Shown: positions 15,890-24,685, numbered from the stretch's first letter. The stretch is DNA of 64,000 bases from Phenylobacterium sp. (GCF_016124325.1 NZ_WGNY01000005.1:1-64000); one strand, 5' to 3'. The notes: a model not told the origin generated them from the letters alone. A program made the numbers and translations.

Positions 15890-16357
15890 CTAGCCCAGGC
15901 GCACGGGATCGAGCGGGGTTCCGGGCGGGTAGTGGTCGCCCAGCAGGAACATGCCGTCGAGGGTGATGGCGGCGGGGATGACGGTCTCGCCCGCCTCGCC
16001 GGGCGCGGCGGCGGAAAGGTCGAGCTTGGCGAGCGCGATGCGGCGGTCGCGGGCGGGGCTGTCGGCGACGGTGAGGACCGCTCCGTCGGCGCCGATCTCC
16101 ACGGCCGGATCGGCGAAGAAGACCTTGAGCATGCCGCCGTGGGCCTCGAAGGCGACCTCGCCTGAAAAGCCGCCGATGCCCTGGGGCCGGCCCTGGGCGT
16201 CGAGGGCCAGGCTCCCGCCCGGGGCGGCGGCGAAGGCGAAGGCGCCGTCGGGCGCGCGCTCGGCGCCGGCCCCGGCCGCGACCGTGCCCCCCGAGGCCTC
16301 GACATAGCCGCGGAAACTCTGCTTCACGCCCCAGGTGAGGGTGGCGATCGTCGGCAT
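15890..16357 (-). CDS. HtaA-domain protein
   Basis: A 155-residue protein consisting of one HtaA domain: LTWGVKQSFRGYV at the start, then GSLALDAQGRPQGIGGFSGEVAFEAHGGMLKVFFADPAVEI and a hydrophobic C-terminal half. HtaA domains bind haem in Corynebacterium, where they are surface-anchored. This copy lacks a signal peptide and membrane anchor, so haem uptake should not be assumed. Start ATG 16357 has GGGAGA 6 nt upstream. It ends 13 nt from the folE stop, convergent. Confidence 0.75.
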   Translation of the reverse strand: MPTIATLTWGVKQSFRGYVEASGGTVAAGAGAERAPDGAFAFAAAPGGSLALDAQGRPQGIGGFSGEVAFEAHGGMLKVFFADPAVEIGADGAVLTVADSPARDRRIALAKLDLSAAAPGEAGETVIPAAITLDGMFLLGDHYPPGTPLDPVRLG

Positions 16358-16419
16358 GGGGCGGTCTCCCGGGTGCGCTGCGTGCGGGCGCCCAGGCATA
16401 GCGGCTCGGCGGAGAAGGT

Positions 16420-16557
16420 CTAGCTCTCGTCGTCGGGCGGCCGCTGCGGGCGGCGGGCCATCGCGTTCAGCACGAAGAACACCACCGCGACCGCCGCGGC
16501 GATGGCGCCGATCCACCAGATCGCGTCGTTGCGGAAAGTCTCGGGCGCCAGTCGCAT
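16420..16557 (-). CDS. 45-residue single-span membrane protein
   Basis: A short frame encoding MRLAPETFRNDAIWWIGAIA, then AAAVAVVFFVLNAMARR and an acidic end (DDES). One helix near residues 13-33 is flanked by Arg on the C-terminal side. No good ribosome-binding site is visible. It lies between the RTX gene and the HtaA gene, all on the minus strand. Function unknown; the frame is credible because of its clean membrane-segment pattern, but it could be chance. Confidence 0.5.
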   Translation of the reverse strand: MRLAPETFRNDAIWWIGAIAAAVAVVFFVLNAMARRPQRPPDDES

Positions 16558-16599
16558 CGCCGCAGGAGACGCGGCGATGCGGGCGGAATTTAGGTGGCG

Positions 16600-17328
16600 C
16601 TAGACGATCCAGCCCTCGGGCAGGGTCGCCAGGTCGACGCCCTGCAGGGTGACGCTGGCGCCGCCGGTGAGGTGGACGACCACGTCGCCATCCACCTGCT
16701 CCACCGTGTAGGGGACATTGCCCTCGATGCGCAGGCGGTCGCCCTCGGCGGCGTGGAAGTCGGTGATCACGTCGTCCCCGCCGCCGGCGAAGACGTTGAA
16801 GGTGTCGGCGCCGGCGCCGCCGGTCAGGAGGTCGTCGCCCTTGTCGCCGGAGATGAAATCGTCGCCGGCGCCGCCGTCGAGGGTGTCGTTCCCCTGGCCG
16901 CCGCGGACGACGTCATTGCCGTCGTCGCCCGTCGCGGAGTCGTCGCCGATGTTGCCGTAGACGAGGTCGTCGCCGGCGTCGCCGTGCAGCACGTCGTCGT
17001 CCTTGCCGCCCAGCACCCAGTCGTCGCCGTCGCCGCCCGAGACGGTGTCGTTGCCGGCGTTGCCGTTGAGGGCGTCGTGCGCATCGCCGCCGGAGATGTC
17101 GTCGTCGCCCTTGGCGCCATGGAGCTGGTCCTGGCCGCGGCCGCCCACGATGTGGTCGTCGCCGTCGGAGCCTTCGATCTCCAGGTCGTCGTCGTCCTGC
17201 TTGTCAGGATCGTCCGGCGGGTCCTCGCTGGTGGAAGCCAGCGGCCCGACGGCCGCGCCGTCGCCCGTGGAGGGCGCGCGCATCAGATCGCGATCGAGTT
17301 CGTCCAGCACATAGGCCATGTCAGCCAC
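16600..17328 (-). CDS. RTX-type calcium-binding repeat protein
   Basis: A 242-residue acidic protein. Residues about 50-175 are about a dozen nonapeptide units of GGxGxDxUx type (GSDGDDHIVGG, GNAGNDTVSGG, GGAGDDFISGD), which fold into a calcium-bound beta roll outside the cell. The last 60 residues (GADTFNVFAGGGDDVITDF to LPEGWIV) resemble the C-terminal secretion region of type I exported RTX proteins. No signal peptide, as expected for that route; no ABC transporter genes are nearby. The C-terminus is closely related to that of the acyltransferase fusion ending at 35265. Confidence 0.88.
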   Translation of the reverse strand: MADMAYVLDELDRDLMRAPSTGDGAAVGPLASTSEDPPDDPDKQDDDDLEIEGSDGDDHIVGGRGQDQLHGAKGDDDISGGDAHDALNGNAGNDTVSGGDGDDWVLGGKDDDVLHGDAGDDLVYGNIGDDSATGDDGNDVVRGGQGNDTLDGGAGDDFISGDKGDDLLTGGAGADTFNVFAGGGDDVITDFHAAEGDRLRIEGNVPYTVEQVDGDVVVHLTGGASVTLQGVDLATLPEGWIV

Positions 17329-17382
17329 CCCCTTCGATTCCGTCGGAAACCCGCGACGCGGGCGAAAGTTTCAACCGGCGCC

Positions 17383-17589
17383 TCAAGCCGCGCCGCCGGC
17401 CTGGAGGCGCCGCACCACCTCGTCGGCGGCCAGCCCCACCACGAGGGTGATCGAGGCGGCCGACGACAGCCCGGTGGTGACCACCTGGGTGCGGCGCGGG
17501 CCCTCGTCCATGAGGCAGACGACCTGCTCGGGATTGACGAACACCTGCCGGTCGGCGGCGCCGGCCACGGGCAGGGCGACATAGGTCAT
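17383..17589 (-). CDS. Small protein upstream of the RTX gene, FlbD-like pattern
   Basis: A 68-residue protein: VFVNPEQVVCLMDEG, then TQVVTTGLSSAASITLVVG and a C-terminal helix DEVVRRLQAG. The pattern of NP-x2-V, two strands and a terminal helix recalls FlbD-type small regulators, but identity is weak. It precedes the RTX gene by 54 nt on the same strand and may be co-transcribed. No signal peptide or membrane segment. Confidence 0.6.
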   Translation of the reverse strand: MTYVALPVAGAADRQVFVNPEQVVCLMDEGPRRTQVVTTGLSSAASITLVVGLAADEVVRRLQAGGAA

Positions 17590-17779
17590 GGCGAGGCGTC
17601 CGCTCTCTCGGAAACTGTCCGGGCCAGACTGCCGCGACAGCGTTTCGGACCGATTTTCGGAAATCGTTAACTTGCGGGCGCGGCTGACGCGGGGAGAGCG
17701 TCGCCAGGGCCGCGATCTTCGCCTAGGTGTGGCGGGACGCGGGGCGCAGGCGCGCGCCGCCCGAGGAGGAGACCCGAAG

Positions 17780-18157
17780 ATGTATTCGCATGTGATGGTG
17801 GGCGTGAACGACCTGGAGCGGGCGAAGACGTTCTATGACGCGGTGCTGGGCGCGCTGGGCGCCGGGCCGGGCTTCGTGGATCGCCACCGGGTGTTCTGGA
17901 TGACGCCCAACGGGGTGTTCGCCGCCTCCCTGCCGATCGACGGCGAGTCCGCCACGGTGGGCAACGGCAGCACCATCGGCTTCGCCTGCGCGAGCTCGGA
18001 GCAGGCCGACGCCTGGCACGCCGCGGGCGTGGCCAACGGCGGCGTCTCCATCGAGGACCCGCCCGGCGTGCGCGAGGGGCCCACTGGCAAGCTGTACCTC
18101 GCCTACCTGCGCGACCCCGACGGCAACAAGCTGTGCGGGCTCTACCGGATGGGCTGA
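17780..18157 (+). CDS. VOC family protein
   Basis: A 125-residue glyoxalase/bleomycin-resistance/dioxygenase-superfamily protein. MYSHVMVGVNDLERAKTFYD opens the first beta-alpha-beta-beta-beta unit and YLAYLRDPDGNKLCGLYR closes the second, the typical positions of metal ligands (H4 is visible; the other ligands are not fully canonical). A GAGGAGGA site precedes ATG 17780. The substrate is unknown. Its stop overlaps the convergent regulator gene by 16 nt. Confidence 0.8.
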   Translation: MYSHVMVGVNDLERAKTFYDAVLGALGAGPGFVDRHRVFWMTPNGVFAASLPIDGESATVGNGSTIGFACASSEQADAWHAAGVANGGVSIEDPPGVREGPTGKLYLAYLRDPDGNKLCGLYRMG

Positions 18158-20862
18158 GGGCCGTCGGCCGAGGCAAGGCGGCGGAGCCAGGCCTGCGCGC
18201 CGTGGCGCTCGGCCACGGCGTGGGCGCGTTCGAGCAGCGCGTCGGCCTCACGCGTGGCGTTGGCGCCGCCGTGCCGCCGCAGCACCTCGGCCTTCACCCG
18301 GAAGCACTCGGGGGCGCACCAGAAGTCGTCGGTTCCGCCGAACCAGCCGATGGCGTCGTCGATGGCCGCCAGGGCCTTTTCGGGGGCGCCCATGTCCATC
18401 TCGGCCTGCGCCATCTCGGCGAGGAAGTAGGGCGTGCGGTAGGTCGCCATGCTCCAGGCGGAGCGCGGAAGCGCGGCCTGCAACCGCGGAAGACCGCCGG
18501 CGGCGTCGCCCGACCGAACCTGGATGATCGCCCGCTGGATTTCGGCGCGGATCATCCAGATGTCGAAACCGATGTTCGCGCCCATTTCGCCCAGCCGGCG
18601 CGAGGTCCGCTCGGCCGCATCCAGCTCGCCGCGTAGGATCGCCAGCGTGATGGCGGAGTCGAGCGCGAAGCCCAGGGAGGCCGGCTGGCCTCCGCGCACC
18701 GCTTCGGCCACCGTCGCCTCGATGCCCGCGCGCGCCGCCTCGGCGTCGCCCCCGATCCAGTCGATCCAGGCCAGAAACCCCTGCGTCAGCACCAGCTGGT
18801 CGAACTGGAAGCGGCTCGTGTAGGCGCTCCGATCAACCTCCGCGAAGGCCCGACCGACCTTTTCCAGCACCGGGCGCGCCTCGGAGTGGCGGCCCAGGAG
18901 ATGCAGGGCGCAGCCCATCAGGCGCTCGCCCACGAGTTGCTCGGCCGCCTGGTGCGCGCCCGCCGCGGTGTCGCGGAGCTGCCGGGCGTAGTCGAGCGCC
19001 CGATCCAGTTTGCCCTCGTTCAGCTCCAGGCTCGCCATCGACCACAGGCCCCGCATCACGTAGTCGTGGTCGCCCAGCCGCTGGGCGAGATCGAGGGTGG
19101 CGACGAGCGGCGGGCGTCCGCCGCGGTCATTTCCGAGCGTGAACCCGTGCGCCACGCCGAACGCGTGCTGGATCTGCATCTCGAAGGCCTCGGCGTGGGC
19201 GCCGGCGGGGAGCGGCGCGGCGAGCGCGCGCCGGCACCACGAGAGACACTCGCGCACCAGGCCAAGGTGAAGCCAGATCTTGGTCAGCTCGGTCGTGATC
19301 GCCCGACCCAGCAGGGTGTCGTCGTCGCGCCCGGCGAACGTCCAATCGAGCACCGCGCGCGCGTCCTCCAGACGGGCCGCGTGCAGCCCGAGCCAGGCGT
19401 CGCTGCCGATGGTCGCCCAGGATCCGCCGTCGGCGCGGAAGAACGCCAGCGTCGCCTCGGCGTAGCGCCGCATGACGATGTCGGCCTCCGCCGAATCCGC
19501 GAGCTTCTCCGCGCCGTAGACCCGGTTCGTCTCCAAGAGGCGATAGCGGACGCCGCCAGCCCGAGACTCGGTTGCGATCAGCGACTTGCGCGTGAGGTCG
19601 TCGGCGATCCGGCGAAGGTGCTGCGGCGAGCCGTCGGCGCCGTTCGCGACGGCGCAGGCCAGGTCGAAGTCGAACCGGCCCGCAATGACCGACAGGCGGC
19701 GGAACACCGCCTGCTCCTCGGGGTCCAGCAGGTCGAAGCTCCAGTCGAGGGCGGCGCGCAGGGTCTGGTGGCGCGACTGGGCCGTGCGCCGGCCCCCGGT
19801 CAGCAGGGTCAGGCGGTCATCGAGGCCCGCCAGGATGCCGCTCACGCCGAGGCTGGCGAGGTTGGTGGCCGCGAGCTCGATGGCGAGCGGGAGGCCGTCG
19901 AGCCGGCGGCAGATCTCCGCCACGCCCGGGCAGTCCGCCGGGGAAAGGCTGTAGCCCCCGCTCGCGGCGTTCGCCCGCTCGACGAACAGCTCCACGGCGC
20001 TGAAGCGCAGGGCCTCGTCGGGGCGGCCGGGGATCGTCGACGGCGTGGCCAGCGGCGGCAGGCGGTGGACCCACTCGCCCTCGGCCCGCAGCGCCTCGCG
20101 GCTGGTGGCCAGGACGCAGAGACCGGGCGCGGCGCGCAACAGGGCCTCGGCGACGGTCGCGGCGGCGTCGGCCAGGCGCTCGCAGTTGTCCAGCACGACC
20201 AGCAGCCGCTTGCCGGCCAGCGGCGCGGCCAGCGCCTTCGGGCTGACTTCCGAAACGGCGGGAAGGCCCAGGGCGATGGCCAGGGCGCCCGCCGCGGTCT
20301 CCGGGTCGTCCAGGGTCGCCAGGTCGACGAAGCGCACGCCGTCGGCGAAGGCCTCGGCCAGACGCGCGGCCACGGCCAGCGCGACGCTGGTCTTGCCGAT
20401 CCCCCCGGGACCCAGGACAGTGACGAACCGCTTTTCGAGAACCTGCTGCGCCAGGCTCGCCACGGCGGCGTCACGGCCGATCAGGCGGTCCAGGCGCATC
20501 GGGAGGCCGTGGTCCGGCGGTGGCCGCGGCGCCGGCTCCTGCGCCGGAAGGCGGGTGACCGGCGCGGCCAGGATGTAGCCCCGTCCAGCCACGGTCCGGA
20601 TGGGGTCGCCCTCGGGACCGCCGAGCGCCTTGCGCAGCGCCGACACGTGGACCCGCAGGCCGGCCTCCTCGACGAAGACGTCGGGCCACAGGCGCGCGCG
20701 GATCTCCTCCTTGGTGACGAGCTCGCCGGGGCGTTCGGCGAGCAGGAGCAGGATGTCCATGGCCCGGCTGCCGATACGCAGGGTCCGCCCGTCGCGTGAG
20801 AGCGTACGCCGCCCGATCGACAGCTCGAAGCCATCGAAGCTGAGAATGGCGGCGTCGGGCAT
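18142..20862 (-). CDS. Winged-helix/STAND ATPase transcriptional regulator
   Basis: A 906-residue regulator. Residues 1-105 are an OmpR-type winged helix (SRAMDILLLLAERPGELVTK, then LRVHVSALRKALGG and TVAGRGYILAAPV). A P-loop NTPase follows: GPGGIGKTS at 151-159, RLLVVLDNCERL as Walker B near 230, and ATSREALR as sensor. The C-terminal half is helical, TPR-like. STAND regulators of this kind are signal-gated activators, usually of adjacent genes, here the divergent hydrolase operon. The ATG at 20862 is chosen over an upstream extension because the winged helix starts immediately. Confidence 0.88.
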   Translation of the reverse strand: MPDAAILSFDGFELSIGRRTLSRDGRTLRIGSRAMDILLLLAERPGELVTKEEIRARLWPDVFVEEAGLRVHVSALRKALGGPEGDPIRTVAGRGYILAAPVTRLPAQEPAPRPPPDHGLPMRLDRLIGRDAAVASLAQQVLEKRFVTVLGPGGIGKTSVALAVAARLAEAFADGVRFVDLATLDDPETAAGALAIALGLPAVSEVSPKALAAPLAGKRLLVVLDNCERLADAAATVAEALLRAAPGLCVLATSREALRAEGEWVHRLPPLATPSTIPGRPDEALRFSAVELFVERANAASGGYSLSPADCPGVAEICRRLDGLPLAIELAATNLASLGVSGILAGLDDRLTLLTGGRRTAQSRHQTLRAALDWSFDLLDPEEQAVFRRLSVIAGRFDFDLACAVANGADGSPQHLRRIADDLTRKSLIATESRAGGVRYRLLETNRVYGAEKLADSAEADIVMRRYAEATLAFFRADGGSWATIGSDAWLGLHAARLEDARAVLDWTFAGRDDDTLLGRAITTELTKIWLHLGLVRECLSWCRRALAAPLPAGAHAEAFEMQIQHAFGVAHGFTLGNDRGGRPPLVATLDLAQRLGDHDYVMRGLWSMASLELNEGKLDRALDYARQLRDTAAGAHQAAEQLVGERLMGCALHLLGRHSEARPVLEKVGRAFAEVDRSAYTSRFQFDQLVLTQGFLAWIDWIGGDAEAARAGIEATVAEAVRGGQPASLGFALDSAITLAILRGELDAAERTSRRLGEMGANIGFDIWMIRAEIQRAIIQVRSGDAAGGLPRLQAALPRSAWSMATYRTPYFLAEMAQAEMDMGAPEKALAAIDDAIGWFGGTDDFWCAPECFRVKAEVLRRHGGANATREADALLERAHAVAERHGAQAWLRRLASADGPQPIR

Positions 20863-21079
20863 GCGGCCGCACCTCTGTTGCAAGTGAAACGCAGCGGCGA
20901 CACGCCGCAGAACGACTTGCAGCGCACGCGCGCGGCGCGCGCAAGCGCGCAGTGCGGCAGCCCGGCCGACGTTTGCGATTCTTAACAACACCGAACGAGC
21001 GGGGCGAGCCGGGGTGGCGCAGCTTGCACACGGCCGCGGCGCCTCCCCGCCCCGCCCCAGGTCCGATGGAGAATGCGCC

Positions 21080-22441
21080 TTGAACCCTTCCAGCCTACTC
21101 CGCCAGATGGTCCTGGCCGGCGCCGCGGCCGCCGCGCTCGGCTCGCCCGCGGCCTCCGCCGCGAGCTTCGACTTCCCCCCCGGCTTCCGCATCCAGGAGG
21201 TCCCGACCAACGGAACCACCCTGCACGTCCGGGTCGGTGGAACCGGACCGGCCGTGGTGCTGCTGCACGGCTATGGCGACACCGGCGACATGTGGGTCCC
21301 GCTGGCCGGGGACCTCGCCCGCGACCACACGGTGATCGTCCCCGACCTGCGCGGCATGGGCCTGTCGGCCCGCGCCGACAGCGGCTTCGACAAGATGAAC
21401 GAGGCGGAGGACATCGCCGGCGTGATGGACGCGCTGCACACGCCGCGCGCCGACGTGGTCGCCCACGACATCGGCAACATGGTCGCCTTCGCCTTCGCCG
21501 AGCAGCATCCCGACCGGGTGGCGAAGCTGGTGCTGATGGACGCCCCGGTGCCGGGGGTCGGCCCCTGGGACGAGGTGCTGAAGAACCCCCTGCTCTGGCA
21601 CTTCCGGTTCGGCGGCCCCGACATGGAGCGGCTGGTCGCGGGCCGCGAGCGCATCTACCTCGACCGCTTCTGGAACGAGTTCTCGGCCGTGCCGGCGCAG
21701 TTCCCCGAGGCGGACCGGGTCCACTACGCCAAGCTCTATTCCGCGCCGGGGCGGATGCACGCCGGCTTCGCCCAGTTCGCCGCCTTCGACCAGGACGCCA
21801 TCGACAATCGCGCCTGGCTGGCGGCGCACGGCAAGCTGACCATGCCCGTGCTGGCGATCGGCGGCGAGAAGTCGTTCGGGCCGATGATGGCGGTGGTCGC
21901 GGAGGCGGGGGCCAACGACGTCGAGGAGCGGGTGATTCCCGGCGCCGGCCACTGGCTGATGGAAGAGCAGCCGGCCGCCACGGTGGCGGCGATCCACGAA
22001 TTCCTGGACGCGCACGCCGCGACGCCGGCCGGCGACCGCCTGGCCCCGACGGCCATCTCGCTCGACCAGGCGATGGCGGCGCCCATGGCCGGGGCGGGCG
22101 CGGGCACCTCCGGCGTGACCGGCCTGCGCACCGTCCTGCTCTACGGCGACCCCGCCAAGCCCGGCCCCTACGCGCTGGAAATCCACGTGCCGGCCAACAC
22201 GGCGATCGCCGCCCACACCCACCGCGACGACCGCTTCGCCACGGTGATTTCGGGGGCCTGGTACTTCGGATACGGCGCCAAGGCCGGCGACGCGGCGGTG
22301 AAGCCGCTGACCGCGGGCGGCTTCTACACCGAGCCCGCGGGCGCGCCGCACTTCGCCTTCACCCGCGGCGAACCCGCCGTCGTCCGGCTGACCGGCATGG
22401 GCCCCAGCGACACGACCTACGTCGCCGCGGCGAGCCACTGA
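21080..22441 (+). CDS. Exported epoxide-hydrolase-like alpha/beta hydrolase fused to a cupin
   Basis: A 453-residue protein, start TTG 21080 with GGAGA 8 nt upstream; the alternative ATG is at 21110. The N-terminus is a signal peptide ending around AASAAS. Residues 45-310 are an alpha/beta hydrolase with HGYGD (63-67) and nucleophile motif AHDIGNM, giving Asp130, as in epoxide hydrolases and dehalogenases; GAGHWLMEEQP holds the catalytic His. Residues about 330-445 are a cupin (HVPANTAIAAHTHRDDRFATVISG). The fusion suggests a two-step or metal-assisted activity outside the cytoplasm. First gene of a three-gene operon divergent from the STAND regulator. Confidence 0.85.
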   Translation: MNPSSLLRQMVLAGAAAAALGSPAASAASFDFPPGFRIQEVPTNGTTLHVRVGGTGPAVVLLHGYGDTGDMWVPLAGDLARDHTVIVPDLRGMGLSARADSGFDKMNEAEDIAGVMDALHTPRADVVAHDIGNMVAFAFAEQHPDRVAKLVLMDAPVPGVGPWDEVLKNPLLWHFRFGGPDMERLVAGRERIYLDRFWNEFSAVPAQFPEADRVHYAKLYSAPGRMHAGFAQFAAFDQDAIDNRAWLAAHGKLTMPVLAIGGEKSFGPMMAVVAEAGANDVEERVIPGAGHWLMEEQPAATVAAIHEFLDAHAATPAGDRLAPTAISLDQAMAAPMAGAGAGTSGVTGLRTVLLYGDPAKPGPYALEIHVPANTAIAAHTHRDDRFATVISGAWYFGYGAKAGDAAVKPLTAGGFYTEPAGAPHFAFTRGEPAVVRLTGMGPSDTTYVAAASH

Positions 22442-22468
22442 CCCCAACATTCCAGCAAGGAGCCCCCA

Positions 22469-23080
22469 ATGACCTCGTTCGCCGAGATTCGCGACCCGAC
22501 CACCGATCATCTGCTGACGCCCCAGAACGCGGCGCTGGTGATCATCGACTACCAACCGGTGCAGGTGAGCTCGATCCAATCCATGGAGAAGCGGACGCTG
22601 GTGACCAACATCACCGCCGTCGCCAGGACCGCGAAGCTCTACGGCCTGCCGACCGTCATCGCGACGGTCAACGTGGCCACCGGGCGCAACCAGCCGACGA
22701 TCCACCAGATCGCCGAGGTCTTCCCCGAGATCACGCCCATCGACCGCACGTCGATCAACGCCTGGGAGGACGAGGACTTCGTGGCCGCCGTCCGCGCCAC
22801 GGGACGCAGGAAGCTGATCATGACCGCGCTCTGGACCGAGGTCTGCCTCGTGCATCCGGCGCTGGACGCGATGGCCGAGGGCTTCGAGGTCTATCCGGTG
22901 GTCGACGCGGTCGGCGGCACCTCGCTCCTCGCCCACCAGGCCGGGCTGCTGCGCCTCGTCCAGGCGGGGGCCAAGCCGACGAGCTGGGTGCAGCTGATCT
23001 GCGAGTTGCAGCGGGACTGGAACCGCGCCGAGACCGTTCCGGGCTTCTCCGAGATCCTGTTCTCCGTCGAGGGCCATTGA
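22469..23080 (+). CDS. Isochorismatase-like cysteine hydrolase
   Basis: A 203-residue protein of the isochorismatase/YcaC superfamily. The catalytic triad positions are visible: Asp27 in LVIIDYQP, Lys115 in GRRKLIMT and Cys126 in TEVCLVHPAL. Length and the VVDAVGGTS motif are typical. Substrates in the family range from isochorismate to N-carbamoyl amines; none can be assigned. It follows the cupin fusion by 27 nt with an AAGGAG site and precedes the alpha/beta hydrolase by 2 nt, so the three are an operon. Cytoplasmic. Confidence 0.85.
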   Translation: MTSFAEIRDPTTDHLLTPQNAALVIIDYQPVQVSSIQSMEKRTLVTNITAVARTAKLYGLPTVIATVNVATGRNQPTIHQIAEVFPEITPIDRTSINAWEDEDFVAAVRATGRRKLIMTALWTEVCLVHPALDAMAEGFEVYPVVDAVGGTSLLAHQAGLLRLVQAGAKPTSWVQLICELQRDWNRAETVPGFSEILFSVEGH

Positions 23081-23082
23081 CC

Positions 23083-23892
23083 ATGGCCGGGCCCTCTTGG
23101 GCCAGCGCGGTGGAGCGCGCCAACGCGGAGGGCAAGCAACCGGTGCTCTTTGTCCACGGGCCGTGGCTGAGCGCCCGCGCCTGGGCCCCGTGGGCCGCGC
23201 TCTTCGAGAAGGCCGGATACGCGTCGCTGCAGCCGGCGTGGCCGGACGGCGACGACCTCGCGGCCAGGGCGACCCTGGGCGCGGCCCGCCGGCGGTTCAC
23301 CCGCATCGTCGAGGCGCTCAACAACCGCCCGGCGATCGTCGGCCATTCGCTCGGCGCCCTGATCGCCCAGATGCTGGCGGCCGAGGGGCTGTCGGCCGCC
23401 ACGGTCGCCGTGGCGCCGGCGCCCTTCCGGGGCGCGGCCCCGCTGTCGCTCCCGGCGCTGCGCGCGGCGTGGCCGGCGCTGGCCGCGCCCGCCGACGCGC
23501 GGGGCTGGGTGAGATTGAGCGCCGCGCAGTTCCGCTACGCCTTCGCCAACGCCGTGTCCCCCGCCGAGGGCGAGGCCCTGTTCGAGACCTATGCCGCGCC
23601 GGCGCCGCGCCGGCCGGTGCTGCAGGCGGCGACGGCCGGCCTCGACCCCTGGACCGAGGCCCGGGTCGACGTGCTGGCGCCCTGCCGCGGGCCGTTGCTG
23701 ATCGTCGCGGGCGGCCAGGACCACAGCGCCCCGCCCGCCGTGACCCAGGCCGTCTACGACCGCCAGAAGCGCAACCGCGCCGCCGCCTCTGAGTTCGTCC
23801 TCATGTCGGACCGCGGCCACTCGCTCATCGTCGATGCGGGCTGGCGCGAGGTGGCCGACGCGGCCCTCGGCTTCATCCAGCGGTTCGCATAG
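23083..23892 (+). CDS. Alpha/beta hydrolase
   Basis: A 269-residue hydrolase. VLFVHGPWL is the oxyanion-loop region, GHSLGA holds the nucleophilic Ser89, GGQDHSAPP carries the acid and DRGHSLIVD the catalytic His near the end. Such enzymes hydrolyse esters, lactones or similar bonds; the substrate is unknown. Last gene of the three-hydrolase operon, beginning 2 nt after the isochorismatase-like stop, and its 3' end overlaps the convergent PEP-CTERM gene by 20 nt. Cytoplasmic. Confidence 0.85.
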   Translation: MAGPSWASAVERANAEGKQPVLFVHGPWLSARAWAPWAALFEKAGYASLQPAWPDGDDLAARATLGAARRRFTRIVEALNNRPAIVGHSLGALIAQMLAAEGLSAATVAVAPAPFRGAAPLSLPALRAAWPALAAPADARGWVRLSAAQFRYAFANAVSPAEGEALFETYAAPAPRRPVLQAATAGLDPWTEARVDVLAPCRGPLLIVAGGQDHSAPPAVTQAVYDRQKRNRAAASEFVLMSDRGHSLIVDAGWREVADAALGFIQRFA

Positions 23893-24685
23893 CCGCCAGC
23901 CCAGGCCCGCGGGGGCGGCGGCGGAGCATGGCGCCCGCCCCGCCGAAGCCCAGGATCATCAGCGCCCAGGCGGACGGCTCGGGGACGCCGCCCGTCGCGC
24001 CGCCGCCCGACGCCGCGGCCGGGGCGTCGTAGACGAGGTTGTCGTAGGACAGGCCGCCGGGATCGGTGGTGAAGACGGAAACCCCGGCGATGTCCTTCAC
24101 GCCGCCGGCGCGCGCGAAGGCGTAGGCGCCCACGGTGTTGACGGTCACGCGCTGGATCAGCCCGCCCGAGGTGTCGAAGAAGTCGACCGTGGTCAGGCCC
24201 GGCCCGCTGCCGAACAGCTGCTGGAAGCCGAAGTAGGAGATCGGCCCCGAGAACAGCACGGCGAAGGCGCCCTCGCCGTAGCCGTTGGGGTTGGAGCAGC
24301 CGTAGGCGCCGCAAGGCACGAGGTTGGCGGTCAGGCCGTCCTGGCCGACGGCGAGGTTCTGGCCGGCCGCCCCGGCGACGAGCGAGAGCGGGCCGACGGG
24401 CGCGCCCGACAGGACGTCGAGCGGCGCGCCGGTGTAGATGTCGGTGACGGTCGACAGCGTCTGGCCCTGGAAGCGCTCGCCGAAGACGGCGCCGCGCGAG
24501 GTGAGCAGGCCGTCGTAGGTGACGCCGGGATAGACGGTCGAGGCGACGTCCTCGAAGTCGATGACTGTGACGCCCCCCGTCGTATAGGCGACCACGTCGA
24601 TCGCCGCCGCCTGCGCCGAACCGCAGGCCGCAATCGTCAGCGCCGCGCCCAGACCCAGGCCGGCCAACCCACGCTTGAAACTCAT
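23873..24685 (-). CDS. Exported PEPxxWA-CTERM protein
   Basis: A 270-residue protein with signal peptide (MSFKRGLAGLGLGAALTIAA, cleaved near AQAAA) and C-terminal VPEPSAWALMILGFGGAG followed by an Arg cluster. The body has VTVIDFEDVASTVYPGVTYDGL and GLTTVDFFDTSGGLIQRVTV, a beta-sandwich pattern frequent in PEP-CTERM surface proteins, and one Cys pair (VPCGAYGCSNPNG). A GGGGATAG site precedes the ATG. Surface or matrix role inferred; no enzyme motif. Confidence 0.85.
   Translation of the reverse strand: MSFKRGLAGLGLGAALTIAACGSAQAAAIDVVAYTTGGVTVIDFEDVASTVYPGVTYDGLLTSRGAVFGERFQGQTLSTVTDIYTGAPLDVLSGAPVGPLSLVAGAAGQNLAVGQDGLTANLVPCGAYGCSNPNGYGEGAFAVLFSGPISYFGFQQLFGSGPGLTTVDFFDTSGGLIQRVTVNTVGAYAFARAGGVKDIAGVSVFTTDPGGLSYDNLVYDAPAAASGGGATGGVPEPSAWALMILGFGGAGAMLRRRPRGPGLAAMRTAG

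Noticed and set aside
16600..17328. Repetitive DNA at 16.8-17.2 kb considered as a CRISPR or satellite array
   Set aside because: The periodicity is that of RTX nonapeptide codons inside an open frame; there are no constant repeats with unique spacers.
20863..21219. N-terminal extension of the STAND regulator to 1025 codons
   Set aside because: The extra 119 residues are low-complexity, and the winged helix starts right after ATG 20862, so the shorter form is preferred.
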